Assembly (NCBI RefSeq): GCF_007860075.1
Contig: NZ_SJPP01000002.1
Location: 1,240,001-1,304,000 of the forward strand
DNA: 64,000 nucleotides
Direction: 5' to 3'
From: Symmachiella macrocystis
Lineage (GTDB): Bacteria; Planctomycetota; Planctomycetia; Planctomycetales; Planctomycetaceae
The translations under genes were made by a program, and so were the position numbers. Position 1 is the first letter of the stretch; the number at the start of each line of letters is the position of its first letter. The notes under the pieces are model-generated. The model made no database searches and was not told where the DNA came from. It saw only the letters and a list, made by a program, of their open reading frames with translations. Positions 18,380 to 27,757 of the stretch are shown in pieces.

Positions 18380-19756
18380 CTAAGCGTCTTTGCCGTCCTT
18401 AGAATCGGCGGGTTTCTCTTCGGACTTTTCAGGAGATTTGTCTTTGTTTTTCCCCTTGCCCTTTTTGCCACCTTTTCCGCCCGGTCCCCCTTCGGGTCGT
18501 CCGAAACGAAGCTCTTGAGCTTCCAGAAAACCGTCGGAGTTTTTATCCATTCTTTCAAAATGCCGCTTCAAGCGTTCGTCCGCTTCTTCTTTGGAGACTT
18601 TGCCGTCTTTGTCTTCGTCGAGACGTTCCAAAAGCATGCGTCCCCTGCCGCGCCGCCCTGCTTCGCCACCTTGAGGACGACGTCCTCGTTCCGGCCGCTG
18701 ACCTCGTCGTCCGAATGCTGGTCGATCTCCGCCCGGGCCACGTCGTCCGGGGGCACCTAGCAATTCAGGCCCATCCAACATGCCGTCATTGTTTTTGTCT
18801 AGTTCATCAAACAATTCAAAGATTTTGGTCATCTCTTCCTTGCTCAATTTTTTGTCGTCGTTCGCGTCCAATTTCGTAAAGAATGCCGGAGGCCGCGGGG
18901 GACCGCCGAAACGTCCGCGTCGGGCGCCACGCCCAGCTCCACGTCGCGGTCCCGGTCCGTCTCCCTCGCCACGCCCCGGTCGGGCGACGCGGCGGAACTC
19001 ATTCAAGTTGATGCTGCCATCCTCGTCTTTGCCGGCACGCTTGAGCATGCCCGCGAATCGTTCCTTGAAACCTTCAGGCACTTCATCGACGGTCAGCTTG
19101 CCGTCTTCATCGCCATCGAACCGTTTGAACATACGTTCGGGGTCCGGTCGTCCCTCAGGCCGACCAGCACCGGGGCCGGGGCCTTTTTTAGCGGTTTTTT
19201 TGCCTTCAGCGTCGGGCTTTTTACCTTCGCCCTTGGCTTTTTTCTTGCCCGCTTTGCCTTTACCGGAAAAATTCTCAAAGTCCTCAAGCGTCAACTCGTC
19301 TTTATCCAACCGTGTAAAGATGCGGTCAAAGCGTTTTTTTTGCCTCTCGGGAATCTCGTCTTTGGTCACTATACCGTCACCGTTTTTATCGAGCCGCCCA
19401 AACAATTTTTTGGGATCTCGTCCCCCCTTTTTCTTGTTCTTACCTTTGCCTTTGCCGGGACCCTCAGCAGTGGCTGTTGGCTTGGGTTCGGGTTTGGTGG
19501 CCTTGACGAATTCGTCTTTCGACAATTTTCCGTCTTTGTCTTCGTCTCCCACACGGACCAAACGTGCAAAGAACTTGGCCCGCGCCTCTCCGACTTCATC
19601 CGCATCGATTTGGCCATCGCTGTTTTTGTCCAACTTCTCAAACAGATTGGCCGGTTTAGGACCGTCTGCTGCATCATCTGCCGTGGCGACTAACGGTGAA
19701 AGCCCCAGGCTGAGGCCAAGCACCGCGAACCACGAAAAAAGTGTCACTTTCATCAT
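18380..19756 (-). CDS. exported multi-EF-hand protein
   Basis: 459 residues from the ATG at 19756 (AGGAAA upstream), with signal peptide LFSWFAVLGLSLGLSPLVATA. At least nine EF-hand loops can be read: DKNSDGQIDADE, DEDKDGKLSKDE, DKNGDGIVTKDE, DGDEDGKLTVDE, DEDGSINLNE, DANDDKKLSKEE, DKNNDGMLDGPE, DEDKDGKVSKEE and DKNSDGFLEAQE; one more, around LDKDELTLEDFE, is degenerate. Linkers are low-complexity Gly/Arg/Lys/Pro tracts. It probably binds Ca2+ outside the cytoplasm; partners unknown. Monocistronic, with its own terminator. The strongly biased composition opens a long false frame on the opposite strand. Confidence 0.88.
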   Translation of the reverse strand: MMKVTLFSWFAVLGLSLGLSPLVATADDAADGPKPANLFEKLDKNSDGQIDADEVGEARAKFFARLVRVGDEDKDGKLSKDEFVKATKPEPKPTATAEGPGKGKGKNKKKGGRDPKKLFGRLDKNGDGIVTKDEIPERQKKRFDRIFTRLDKDELTLEDFENFSGKGKAGKKKAKGEGKKPDAEGKKTAKKGPGPGAGRPEGRPDPERMFKRFDGDEDGKLTVDEVPEGFKERFAGMLKRAGKDEDGSINLNEFRRVARPGRGEGDGPGPRRGAGRGARRGRFGGPPRPPAFFTKLDANDDKKLSKEEMTKIFELFDELDKNNDGMLDGPELLGAPGRRGPGGDRPAFGRRGQRPERGRRPQGGEAGRRGRGRMLLERLDEDKDGKVSKEEADERLKRHFERMDKNSDGFLEAQELRFGRPEGGPGGKGGKKGKGKNKDKSPEKSEEKPADSKDGKDA

Positions 19757-19936
19757 TGTGTTTCCTGAATTGGAGGGTCGAAAAGTGTTCGCGGCCGCGG
19801 GAAGCAAATGCCCCACGGCGGGGAGACAGGTATTGTTCGTTCACAACCTATTAAACACCGCTTTTCCCCCCAGGTATCGCCCGCCTTGGCAAAAATTGCG
19901 AAAATCTCCGTAGAATCCTATTCCGATCCAATGATT

Positions 19937-19977
19937 AAAAAACGGCCCGCGCTCCCTAGCAGGGATTGCGGACCGTT
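19937..19977 (-). terminator. Rho-independent terminator
   Basis: Minus-strand hairpin: AACGGTCCGC (complement of 19968-19977) pairs with GCGGGCCGTT (complement of 19941-19950) with one mismatch, followed by a T run. It lies 50 bp behind the secreted DUF3352-like gene at 20029. Confidence 0.8.
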
Positions 19978-20028
19978 GACATTTTGCAATTTCTGAACGG
20001 TGTCGACTTTCTCGGCACCGAAGTTCGA

Positions 20029-21810
20029 TTACGGCGCTTCGGACTTTTTGGGCGTAAAGCTTTGCAAAAAGTACCCTTGCTCATCGGGCACCATATAGCT
20101 GCCGCGCGGCGGGAGGAATTTTGCGATCGTCTCGAAGTCCGGCAATTGGGAGAAATCAATCTCATCAAATGCTTCGCCGAACATAAATCCACCGTTACCC
20201 GCTTTGATGAACTCGTATGCCGTTTTCACATCGGCATCGCTTTCGGTAAATGTCACGGCTGATGTTTCGGCTGGGAAATATGCAGCGATTTTCTTGTAGG
20301 CAGCGGAGTCGGACAATTTGCCCGCGTCGGCATCTCCCAAAATCACTTTCTCCAGCATGGTCACGTCCATGCCGATCATCAAATGATCTTTGACAATAGC
20401 GACCCCGATCAACTGCTCTTCACCACCACCGGCGGCTTGCCCTGGATTCAGCTGGGCTGCCATTCCCGCAGGCACCGTGATTTCATACAGGGTTTCACCG
20501 CGGTACTCACGTGTTTCGACCGGAAAGCCTTCCATGTTCGCAATCTTGGCCAAAACGGCTTTGGCATCCTCGCCATTCTTGACCTCCATGGCAAACAACG
20601 ATCGCGTATGTTCGGGATCGTCGACATCAGGCATGTCGCGGACGACTCGGATTTTCCCGGTCAGCAAATCGATCACATCGTCTTTCAGATGCACGTCGCC
20701 GTTGAATTGGCCTTCGGATAACTGGTCCAAAACCATAGCCAATGCGCCCGGTCCCCTGAAGGTGTCGACCAATGTCTCAATGGAACGATAGGCTTTATCG
20801 ATTCCCCAGTTGATGGCAAAATAGCTGGTCGCATTCTTCGGGACCCATGCCGGCGGCACTTGTGAGTCGGGAGGGAAATTGAAGACTTTCAGCAGTCCAG
20901 TTGTGGGTTGTTCCATGTAGAACAATGTCCGAGAAACGGAATCGAATTCCCCTTCTCCCATCGACACGGTTCCCCCAGCGGCCTTGAGATTGCTCAAACC
21001 GGTCAATGGCAAAAAGCCGACGACCATGCCCATCTGCGGGTTGGAAGCAGCGAGCACTTGAACCAACCCAATCGGGTCTAAGTACCAAGTGATCAACGAA
21101 GGGGAGGTTTCGCCTTCTCCGCTGCATTTTTTGACGAGATACCGGAACACGTCATTGCTCATCAGCGTGCTGTCATGTTCTCCGTCCCAGCGTGCCAAGA
21201 CCGTCTGAACGACGTCGACTCCTTTGCCGATGATCAGGTACGAATCCTTGAGGCAGTAGGCCAGATCAAAATCGGTAGGCTGGGCTTGACCCTCGGCCAC
21301 ATCCTCCTTCAGTGAGATGATCTCGCTGCCCTCATACTCCTCGGTCGAGCGTTCGATCCCTTTTTCCTGCATGCCTTCGGTGATTTTATCCAACACCGTA
21401 TTGACGAGATCGCCTTTGTCGCCGAAGTCGATCATGGCGACCGGTGCAATCGATTTTCCAGGAGGCTGAACGACGGCCACTGTGATTTCCCCTTGGGGAA
21501 TCGACAGGAATTCTTCCAAGCTCGCTCCGAGTTTCTCCTCGAATTCTTCGGATTTCCCTTGAATGACCTCGACGATGCTTTCGCGGACCGTTGCCAAATC
21601 AGGATGATTCAACATTTGCCCCGACAACGACGCATTGAATTTTTCCTTCAATTCAGCGGTATTGCGAACGCTCAAATACGCATAAACATTCGTAGGCAAG
21701 CGCCGCACGCTGGAAATTGCCTCGTCCTGGGCGCGGGCCGATTGTGCAGCGGCGAAGACTAAGGTCGAGCCGACCACTACACTCAGGCAGAATTGGACAA
21801 GTTGTTTCAT
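20029..21810 (-). CDS. secreted DUF3352-like protein
   Basis: 593 residues from the ATG at 21810, which has AAAGGA about 13 nt upstream and opens a clean signal peptide (LVQFCLSVVVGSTLVFAAAQSARAQ). An upstream in-frame ATG at 21840 would spoil it. The mature protein resembles DUF3352-type planctomycete proteins: VYAYLSVRNTAELKEKFN near the N-terminus, long alternating strands, and ATSYFAINWGIDKAYRSIETLVDTF in the middle; there are no catalytic motifs I recognise. The family link is tentative and function unknown. It is followed by its own terminator and is likely monocistronic. Confidence 0.65.
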   Translation of the reverse strand: MKQLVQFCLSVVVGSTLVFAAAQSARAQDEAISSVRRLPTNVYAYLSVRNTAELKEKFNASLSGQMLNHPDLATVRESIVEVIQGKSEEFEEKLGASLEEFLSIPQGEITVAVVQPPGKSIAPVAMIDFGDKGDLVNTVLDKITEGMQEKGIERSTEEYEGSEIISLKEDVAEGQAQPTDFDLAYCLKDSYLIIGKGVDVVQTVLARWDGEHDSTLMSNDVFRYLVKKCSGEGETSPSLITWYLDPIGLVQVLAASNPQMGMVVGFLPLTGLSNLKAAGGTVSMGEGEFDSVSRTLFYMEQPTTGLLKVFNFPPDSQVPPAWVPKNATSYFAINWGIDKAYRSIETLVDTFRGPGALAMVLDQLSEGQFNGDVHLKDDVIDLLTGKIRVVRDMPDVDDPEHTRSLFAMEVKNGEDAKAVLAKIANMEGFPVETREYRGETLYEITVPAGMAAQLNPGQAAGGGEEQLIGVAIVKDHLMIGMDVTMLEKVILGDADAGKLSDSAAYKKIAAYFPAETSAVTFTESDADVKTAYEFIKAGNGGFMFGEAFDEIDFSQLPDFETIAKFLPPRGSYMVPDEQGYFLQSFTPKKSEAP

Positions 21811-22234
21811 GGGTCTCGTTTGATCCTTTCTGGATTTCATCGGCCGCGGCGGCGGAACCGCCCACCGCACTTTCGCAGCCGTTTATAAGTCGTCGTGACG
21901 CAACGATCACTTGCCGTTCGGCTGGTAAACGGAGAAGTCCGCCACAGCCTGACGAAATTCTAGTGGCCACGCCCAGCAAGTCTAGTCGACAAGCGGGAAA
22001 TGTCGTAGCCCGAAATCGCTCTCGCCTGAAATCGCCGTTTGGCTTGCGCTTCTCAGCTGTCAGCGACCGCCCCGCAGACATGACCACATAACGTCTCAAC
22101 AAATTACCAACTGCAGCCTGTGAGCGGGTCACTAAAGTCCCCAACACTTGGCTACGATGGGAATCCGTCAGTCGTTGGAGAAAGTGTGTCGCAACACTCT
22201 CGGTAAAACGGAGCGAGATTGACTGGCACGTTGA
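21811..22234. other. intergenic, nothing recognised
   Basis: About 420 bp between two leftward genes. Short open frames exist on both strands but none has a start context or protein character. It should contain the promoter of the gene starting at 21810. Confidence 0.4.
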
Positions 22235-23224
22235 TTAGGGTTTCGGCGTCGTTGTTTTTTTCCGCTCCGGCCCCCCGGCGGTTTTGCGTCGCGGCGCATC
22301 GAGGTAGCGATAGCCGGTGTTGGGATTGTTCTTATTGAACGCAAAGGCTTCGCGGTTATTCAAAAACTGCTTCAAATAGGCGACCGGGATGGCAAATCCT
22401 AAACCCTCTCCGAACAAAAGCTTCATGTTCGTCACGCCGACCACTTCGCCACGCATATTGAACAACGGCCCGCCGCTGTTGCCGGGATTGATTTCCGTCG
22501 TGGTTTGGATAAACACCAAGCCTTGGAAGTTGCGATTGCGGTTGCTGACAATCCCTTGAGAAACCGAACGTTCCAAACCGAGAGGATTGCCGATGGCAAA
22601 GACCGGATCGCCGCCGCGCAGTTCGTCATCCTCGGCAATGAAGACGTGCTTGAATTTCAAGTCGGACTGCACGGGGATTTGCAACAATGCCAAATCCAAA
22701 AACGGATTCAGCGCCACAATCTTCACATCGTTGATTTGCCGCCGCACGAACTCCCCTTCGCCGCTGCGATGAAACACAGTCGCGGCGATGCGAGTTTCCT
22801 GCTCGACCACATGGTAATTCGTGACGCAATATCCGCGGTCGTTTAAGATAAATCCCGAGCCGAGTCCACCGGGCGTGGTGATCAGGACCACCGCTTCGCC
22901 AAATTGTTGCGTCAAATCCTTGACCGAACGAACCGGCAGTTTGGCGGAGCTGTAAAGGTCGTTCTTCTCGACCGCCTGCGGCGCGGCTTGTTTTGGTTTG
23001 TCATCGCTGGTGTGGGTCTTAATCCGCGACTTGGGTACCCGCACAATGTCGACTCCCAGATCAAGAATCAGTTGTTCGCCGGCATCCTTGAGGACTTCCC
23101 CCTGCAGTGTTTGCCCCGACTTCAACTCAATCACATCGCAGCGTGCCGCGCGGGCACCGGTTCCGACGATTGCCCCCACGACAACCGCCAGCATCATCAA
23201 ACGACTGTGGGAAATCCGCTGCAT
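22235..23224 (-). CDS. HtrA/DegP-type serine protease without PDZ domain
   Basis: 329 residues from the ATG at 23224, preceded by AGGAAAGGA. Signal peptide [15 protein letters not shown]; a short beta domain follows ([16 protein letters not shown], 32-47), then a trypsin-like domain. The triad is visible: His138 in VTNYHVVEQ, Asp177 in NPFLDLALL, Ser250 in NPGNSGGPL. The chain ends soon after the protease domain, so there is no PDZ domain, unlike canonical HtrA. Probably periplasmic protein quality control or regulated cleavage. A longer open frame to 23377 exists only because it reads through a dispersed repeat, so the later start is preferred. Confidence 0.88.
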   Translation of the reverse strand: MQRISHSRLMMLAVVVGAIVGTGARAARCDVIELKSGQTLQGEVLKDAGEQLILDLGVDIVRVPKSRIKTHTSDDKPKQAAPQAVEKNDLYSSAKLPVRSVKDLTQQFGEAVVLITTPGGLGSGFILNDRGYCVTNYHVVEQETRIAATVFHRSGEGEFVRRQINDVKIVALNPFLDLALLQIPVQSDLKFKHVFIAEDDELRGGDPVFAIGNPLGLERSVSQGIVSNRNRNFQGLVFIQTTTEINPGNSGGPLFNMRGEVVGVTNMKLLFGEGLGFAIPVAYLKQFLNNREAFAFNKNNPNTGYRYLDAPRRKTAGGPERKKTTTPKP

Positions 23225-23332
23225 CAGGCATCCTTTCCTATCATGGCTGTTTTCTTTCCGCTTGGGAAAGTTTCGAATTGCGAAGTGATTCAACACTGCG
23301 TTCGCCTTGTTCATATCCATAACAAACTCCCT

Positions 23333-23371
23333 CTCCCTCCGGGAGAAGGCCGGGGTGAGAATTTTCTCGCG
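23333..23371. repeat. dispersed repeat family C, copy 1
   Basis: Carries CTCCCTCTCCCTCCGGGAGA followed by GGCCGGGGTGAG. The core CCCTCCGGGAG is palindromic. A reverse-orientation copy lies at 37577. Elements of this type are widespread in bacterial intergenic DNA. Confidence 0.65.
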
Positions 23372-23422
23372 AAGCACCCGACGAGAATTTCTATTGCGAA
23401 CTCGTGTCTTCTTGAAAACAGT

Positions 23423-24607
23423 TTATTCTGCGTCGAAGCGAAAGTCGAGGTGACAGGCAGTACAGGCTTTGGTCATCCGCTCCCGTGCTGCTGAATGCGC
23501 GGCGAAATCGGTCTTCTCAGCGGCTTGCAATGCATCTTGGACCGCTTGAATCAAGGCTTGTGATTGCGTCACATATTCTGGCTCGTCGGCCATATCATAT
23601 TCCTTGCGTGCCGTCACCGTCGCCAACAATGCCAGCATCGACAACTCATGCCGTAGTTGATCTGGCTGCGACCGGAAGCTGTTTTCATCCCCGGTGTTCG
23701 CTTTCAACCACGCATCGCTAAGTTGCATGCGCTTCATCAAGTTGTTGCGCGGCGCAAATTCGTCGAGTTGCGCGTTGGTGTTGGGCGGCTCTAAATCGGC
23801 CGGCTGATTTCCTGAGAGCAGTTGTTCCAATTGTTCATAAATTCTCGATGCCGGGTCGTAGTGTTGGCGCCCCAAGCCGGTCGCCGTCTCCGCGAGCTTC
23901 GCGGAAAGATCCCGCACCTCGGGACCGTGAGCCTTCCAAGTGATCAAGTCGGGATGCGTTTCGGCAATCATTCCCAGCACGGCCATCACACTGCTTTGAA
24001 CCTGCAGGGCTTTGTAATTGCCGTTGTACCGTTGCACAGATTGAAATGCTTGCCTGAGCGCCAGCCGAATCGTCTTGGCTTCAAATTGAATGCCATCGCC
24101 GGATAACAGCGCCGCCCACACGGCCGCCTGGTCGGAGTTGTCCTTCGGGTTCGCTGGTTCTGCGGGCGAATTCGTCGCGTCGGATTCGGTGGAGTTTGCA
24201 GTCGTTGTGGTCTCTGCCGTTGTGCCAGTCGGCGCCGTTGTGCTTGAGGCTGCTCCTGAGTTGGCAACCGCCAACGGGTCATCGAACCAGACGTTTGGCC
24301 AAACATCGAGCGGAATTCCAGAGATAGTCGGCGGCGTCTTCGCCGGGTCGTCAGCCGGTGGAGCAGCCTGTGGCGCGGTATTGCTTGGTGTAGCGTTGCT
24401 CGGTGCGGACTGAGCATTCGCTGCGCTTGTCGGATCGTTGGTCGGCGTATCCGTGGTCGGCTCGTTGCCGGAGCATCCGCAGAACGTCCCAAGGACGACG
24501 AGCACAACCGCGTGGAGCGCGCGTTCGACAAACGATTGTTGGTCAAACTTCTTCAAAAACCTGTTCTCCCATCCGATTTGTGGCGACAGCCATCGTCGCC
24601 GAAACAT
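23423..24607 (-). CDS. lipoprotein-like c-type cytochrome domain protein
   Basis: 394 residues. A hydrophobic segment (HAVVLVVLGTFCGCSG, about 33-48) ends in Cys-Gly-Cys and may be a signal or weak lipobox. A long Thr/Ala/Pro-rich linker follows (about 50-155). The helical C-terminal domain ends with a haem-binding motif, CTACH at 382-386, in the sequence KACTACHLDFRF. A single CxxCH at the very C-terminus of a four-helix domain is the cytochrome c' (class II) arrangement. Probably an electron-transfer or gas-binding protein outside the cytoplasm. The start is not certain (weak AGGT upstream). Confidence 0.7.
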   Translation of the reverse strand: MFRRRWLSPQIGWENRFLKKFDQQSFVERALHAVVLVVLGTFCGCSGNEPTTDTPTNDPTSAANAQSAPSNATPSNTAPQAAPPADDPAKTPPTISGIPLDVWPNVWFDDPLAVANSGAASSTTAPTGTTAETTTTANSTESDATNSPAEPANPKDNSDQAAVWAALLSGDGIQFEAKTIRLALRQAFQSVQRYNGNYKALQVQSSVMAVLGMIAETHPDLITWKAHGPEVRDLSAKLAETATGLGRQHYDPASRIYEQLEQLLSGNQPADLEPPNTNAQLDEFAPRNNLMKRMQLSDAWLKANTGDENSFRSQPDQLRHELSMLALLATVTARKEYDMADEPEYVTQSQALIQAVQDALQAAEKTDFAAHSAARERMTKACTACHLDFRFDAE

Positions 24608-25197
24608 GTGTGGGCGACCTATGAAATTTCAGATGCACAAAGTGTCCAACTAGAAGACGGCATATCCCCCCGATGTTTTTTTAGCAGCGACGGCCATTAT
24701 GCGAGGTCGACAGTTCAGCCGCAAGACGAGGCCGACTGTTGGATGCCGTGAAGAGGCGTTTGTCCCCTTGTGCGGAATCCCGTTTGCGGCCTGATTTTGG
24801 TGACTGGTAGGAATTATTCCCAGTTTGCGGAAAAGGGGGCCGAAGCAGGCTGAGTGACTTGCACAAGCAAGATTTTCCTAGTATCCCTAACCGGAAGAAC
24901 TCACCCATATTGTACGGATTTGTAAGTGGAATTCCAGAAAACACGCTGAAAGGGTTTGGTTTCTGAGATATACTTCGCGTGTCTGAGCCAAAGTGATTAC
25001 GGCGGCTCGTGACGAGATCCCCAAAATGGACCCAGCGAATTTGGTTCGCCTCAACAATTAGAGCAGTTTGACGACAAAACGGAGTTCGTCACGTTGTGGG
25101 TAAGACAAACAACTCAGTGCCTGATCCAGTTACCCTTCGAACGTTTCGAAAGATTTGGCTTGAGCAAGGAAGGTTCATCTGAGAAGGAGCATTTTCG
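24608..25197. other. intergenic, divergent promoters expected
   Basis: About 590 bp between divergent genes. The open frames here (e.g. complement 24681-24944) have no Shine-Dalgarno or family. I see no strong hairpin or repeat. Promoters for both flanking genes must lie here but are not obvious. Confidence 0.4.
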
Positions 25198-25671
25198 ATG
25201 AAAAAACTCATGGTTACGACGGCATTTGCCTTACTATTCTGCGCCTCGACGGTCAGTTTTGGCCAAGAAGGTCCTGTGATTCTCGGTCCGGCCAGTGGTG
25301 GTGACACCCTTGCCGCCCCCACCGCCGAAGGTGAAGCGATTATCGAGCCGATTCCCGCCGGTCCGATGGAAGCCTATCCGGGCGGCGTGGTCGAGTCTTT
25401 CTCGCTGTTTCAATGCGTGAGAGTGAAAGATCCGCATCACATTCACCCGTGTGCAGTCCCGACGATTATCCAAATCGCCGATCCCTGCGGGCAGAAGCGT
25501 GGTAATTGCTGTGCCCCGCCCTGTGTGAACGTGCAAATCTGCGTTCCCCCTTGCGGTTGCCCGAAGATCAAGACGCGTCGCAACGGCCACTACGTCAAAT
25601 ACGACTATGGCAAGTACCGCATCGAAGTCACTTCGCGGAACGGCAAAGTGATCGTCGACTACGACGATTGA
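25198..25671 (+). CDS. small secreted cysteine-rich protein
   Basis: 157 residues with GAGAAGGAG about 8 nt before the ATG and a clear signal peptide (MKKLMVTTAFALLFCASTVS, cut near FGQ). Residues about 72-123 are cysteine-rich, with pairs such as NCCAPPC and PPCGC. The basic, Tyr-rich C-terminus contains YVKYDYGKYRIEV. No family recognised. The cysteines suggest a disulfide-stabilised or metal-binding extracytoplasmic protein. It is monocistronic with a very strong terminator. Confidence 0.72.
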   Translation: MKKLMVTTAFALLFCASTVSFGQEGPVILGPASGGDTLAAPTAEGEAIIEPIPAGPMEAYPGGVVESFSLFQCVRVKDPHHIHPCAVPTIIQIADPCGQKRGNCCAPPCVNVQICVPPCGCPKIKTRRNGHYVKYDYGKYRIEVTSRNGKVIVDYDD

Positions 25672-25729
25672 TCGAAACGACAGAACAACGGTTTCTCACC
25701 ATTGTAGAGAAGCTCACTGTTAAAAATTG

Positions 25730-25769
25730 AAACCGGCCGCGTGAAATTATTTCACGCGGCCGGTTTTTT
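25730..25769 (+). terminator. strong Rho-independent terminator, probably bidirectional
   Basis: A perfect 17-bp stem: 25730-25746 (AAACCGGCCGCGTGAAA) pairs with 25750-25766 around a three-base loop, then T to 25769. It lies between two convergent genes. The opposite strand also carries a T-rich tail, so it may serve the PfkB/DUF2062 transcript too. Confidence 0.92.
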
Positions 25770-25805
25770 AGTGTGCTGTCAAGCGGCTTGGTCGTGCAAC
25801 AGACA

Positions 25806-26762
25806 TCAATCGAGCGGCAAGTCGTGCTCGCGTAAAAACGCATCCAACTCCGGACGCGTGAAGACGCCCGCCGTGGCGCCGATTTGGCGGACGCAACTTG
25901 CTCCCAGTGCGCTACCCAGTCGCAAACACTCGGCATTGGAGCGTCCCTCGAGCATGCCCAACACGAACCCCGCGTCAAAGGCATCGCCGCTGCCGGTCCC
26001 GTCGACAAACGAGACCGGAAACACGCCCCCTTCGATTTGCTCGCCATCGCTGGCCAAAACCGTACCCGTTTCACCACGGGTGATCACGACCGTCCGTGCT
26101 CCCGCAGCACGAAATCGCTCGGCTTGATCCCGCACATTTTCCAAACCAGTCATCAACCGCGCTTCGTCTTCGTTGGGGAAAAACAGATCGGTGTACGGCA
26201 AGACGGCGGCAATCCGCTCCCAGAGTTCTGCCGTGGGAGCGATAGCCACGTCTAAGACTGTTTTCACCCCCGCCGCTTGCGCGCGACGAAACAAATCCGC
26301 CGCCGCCTCAGCGGTCAGGGCGGGCATCAGCAAATATCCACCGAGATACAAAATCGGCGCAGAGGCCAACATTTCGTCGCTCACCTCGGTTCCGTCGAAA
26401 ACCGCATTGGCGCCGAATGCATGCACGAAACGGCGGTCCTCTCCGGCGACGTTGACAATCAGCGTGCCACTGGTCTCCGTATCGGGCGTTTCCATCAGAT
26501 ACTGCGTCTCGACGCCGGCAGCAGTGAGTGACTCGGAAACAAAACCTCCGAAGACATCGTCGCCGACACGTCCCACAATGGCGACCCGCAGGCCCAGTTT
26601 GGCCAAATCGACCGCCACATTGGCGGCGCAGCCTCCGGTGGAAAGTTGCAGCCGATCGGCCATTTGCAGATGACCTGCCGCAGGCAACGACGTGATCGGC
26701 GTGCAGGCATGGTCAGCGACGACAATCCCGACGCAAAGACAGTCATATCGGTACTCAGCCAT
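25806..26762 (-). CDS. PfkB-family carbohydrate kinase
   Basis: 318 residues of the ribokinase/PfkB superfamily, which phosphorylate sugars or nucleosides with ATP. Seen: GGCAANVA at 43-50 (sugar-binding signature 1) and GTGSGD at 255-260 within VDGTGSGDAFDAGF (signature 2, Asp260 as catalytic base). Length is usual. Cytosolic. It lies 30 bp behind the DUF2062 gene on the same strand, probably as its operon partner. Substrate cannot be told; adenosine, ribose and fructose kinases share these motifs. Confidence 0.9.
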   Translation of the reverse strand: MAEYRYDCLCVGIVVADHACTPITSLPAAGHLQMADRLQLSTGGCAANVAVDLAKLGLRVAIVGRVGDDVFGGFVSESLTAAGVETQYLMETPDTETSGTLIVNVAGEDRRFVHAFGANAVFDGTEVSDEMLASAPILYLGGYLLMPALTAEAAADLFRRAQAAGVKTVLDVAIAPTAELWERIAAVLPYTDLFFPNEDEARLMTGLENVRDQAERFRAAGARTVVITRGETGTVLASDGEQIEGGVFPVSFVDGTGSGDAFDAGFVLGMLEGRSNAECLRLGSALGASCVRQIGATAGVFTRPELDAFLREHDLPLD

Positions 26763-26792
26763 ATCCCCGTTCTTCTCCCCGGCTCGACAGAA

Positions 26793-27401
26793 TTACCCAG
26801 CGGTCTCGGCCGGCTTGGTTATTGGGGGCACATTGACCGGACGTTCAACGACCTTCACCGCATTATTCGTGGTTGGTTCCACAGCCTCGACAGGATCGGC
26901 CGGCTTCTCAACGTCTTGCGGTTTGTCCTTGCCGACGGCACGCAACAACCATCGCATGATGGGATACGTGATGATTCCGCCCACGGTCGCCACAATCGCC
27001 GAGCCGAACAACAACGGCATACCGACGTCAATAAAGACCGCATGAATCGCATCCAGCCATTCGCTGAAACCATGATAGGTCAACAACCGCTCAAAGTCGT
27101 CGTGGCTGACTGTGTCCTTAAAGAACAGCGTCCCCACCTTATAATTCGCCCAATAGATGGGAATCATCGTCAGGGGATTGGAAATGTAGACCGTGATCAA
27201 AGCCGCTTTACGGTTGAACCGCACGAACAGGCTGACCAGCATCACCAACACCATTTGGATGCCGACCGTGGGGGTCAGCCCCAAAAACATGCCGATCGCA
27301 GTCCCTTTGGCGATTGAATGCGCACTGTCATCCAACGATAAAATTGCCCGCAGCAGCGTTCGCGGGCTACTCCACCAGGGGATTGACTTAGAAGAGGACA
27401 T
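26793..27401 (-). CDS. DUF2062 membrane protein
   Basis: About 202 residues from ATG 27401 (MSSSKSIPWW); a GTG at 27443 is the only upstream alternative and neither has a clear Shine-Dalgarno. The central region GTAIGMFLGLTPTVGIQMVL, followed by NPLTMIPIYWANYKVG, is the DUF2062 signature, a small inner-membrane family often near glycosyltransferases or lipid genes. Another hydrophobic segment lies at about 147-168, then a Pro/Val/Glu-rich tail. First gene of a two-gene unit with the PfkB kinase. Confidence 0.85.
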   Translation of the reverse strand: MSSSKSIPWWSSPRTLLRAILSLDDSAHSIAKGTAIGMFLGLTPTVGIQMVLVMLVSLFVRFNRKAALITVYISNPLTMIPIYWANYKVGTLFFKDTVSHDDFERLLTYHGFSEWLDAIHAVFIDVGMPLLFGSAIVATVGGIITYPIMRWLLRAVGKDKPQDVEKPADPVEAVEPTTNNAVKVVERPVNVPPITKPAETAG

Positions 27402-27629
27402 GCACGACCGATAATCAATATGCTGTTTTGACCAGACAAACACGGACGAGCCACATTAGCGGTCGGCCGTAACACTGCGTAATCAATTATAGGGGACAAG
27501 ATTCGCCGCGAAAACTGACACCGGTATAACCAGACAACTCAATTCCATCGGAAAAGTCGGAATCGACAACCAACAACGCACCGACACGCAACAAAACGGA
27601 CCAGAACCGGCAGCTTCGCTCTGCAGCAT

Positions 27630-27658
27630 GTGACTTTGGTTCGGTTGACTGGTATGAT
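27630..27658 (+). promoter_or_regulatory. sigma70-like promoter of gmd
   Basis: GTGACT (27630-27635), 17-bp spacer, TATGAT (27653-27658). Transcription would start near 27665, which agrees with the later ATG at 27758 and not the upstream in-frame start at 27662. Confidence 0.4.
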
Positions 27659-27757
27659 TCAGTGAGGAGTTGTGGCACCCATGCCCGCCCCCTCACCCAA
27701 TTATGGGACACAAACCACGTCCCGTATCAATTTCTTCGTCACGCCAAGGTTTCATCG

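Noticed and set aside
18780-19913. 377-codon plus-strand frame rich in Ser, Pro and Leu
   Set aside because: Mirror of the biased codons of the EF-hand gene on the other strand; composition is an artefact.
23225-23377. N-terminal extension of the HtrA-type protease
   Set aside because: The extra codons translate a dispersed intergenic repeat, and a strong Shine-Dalgarno marks the start at 23224.
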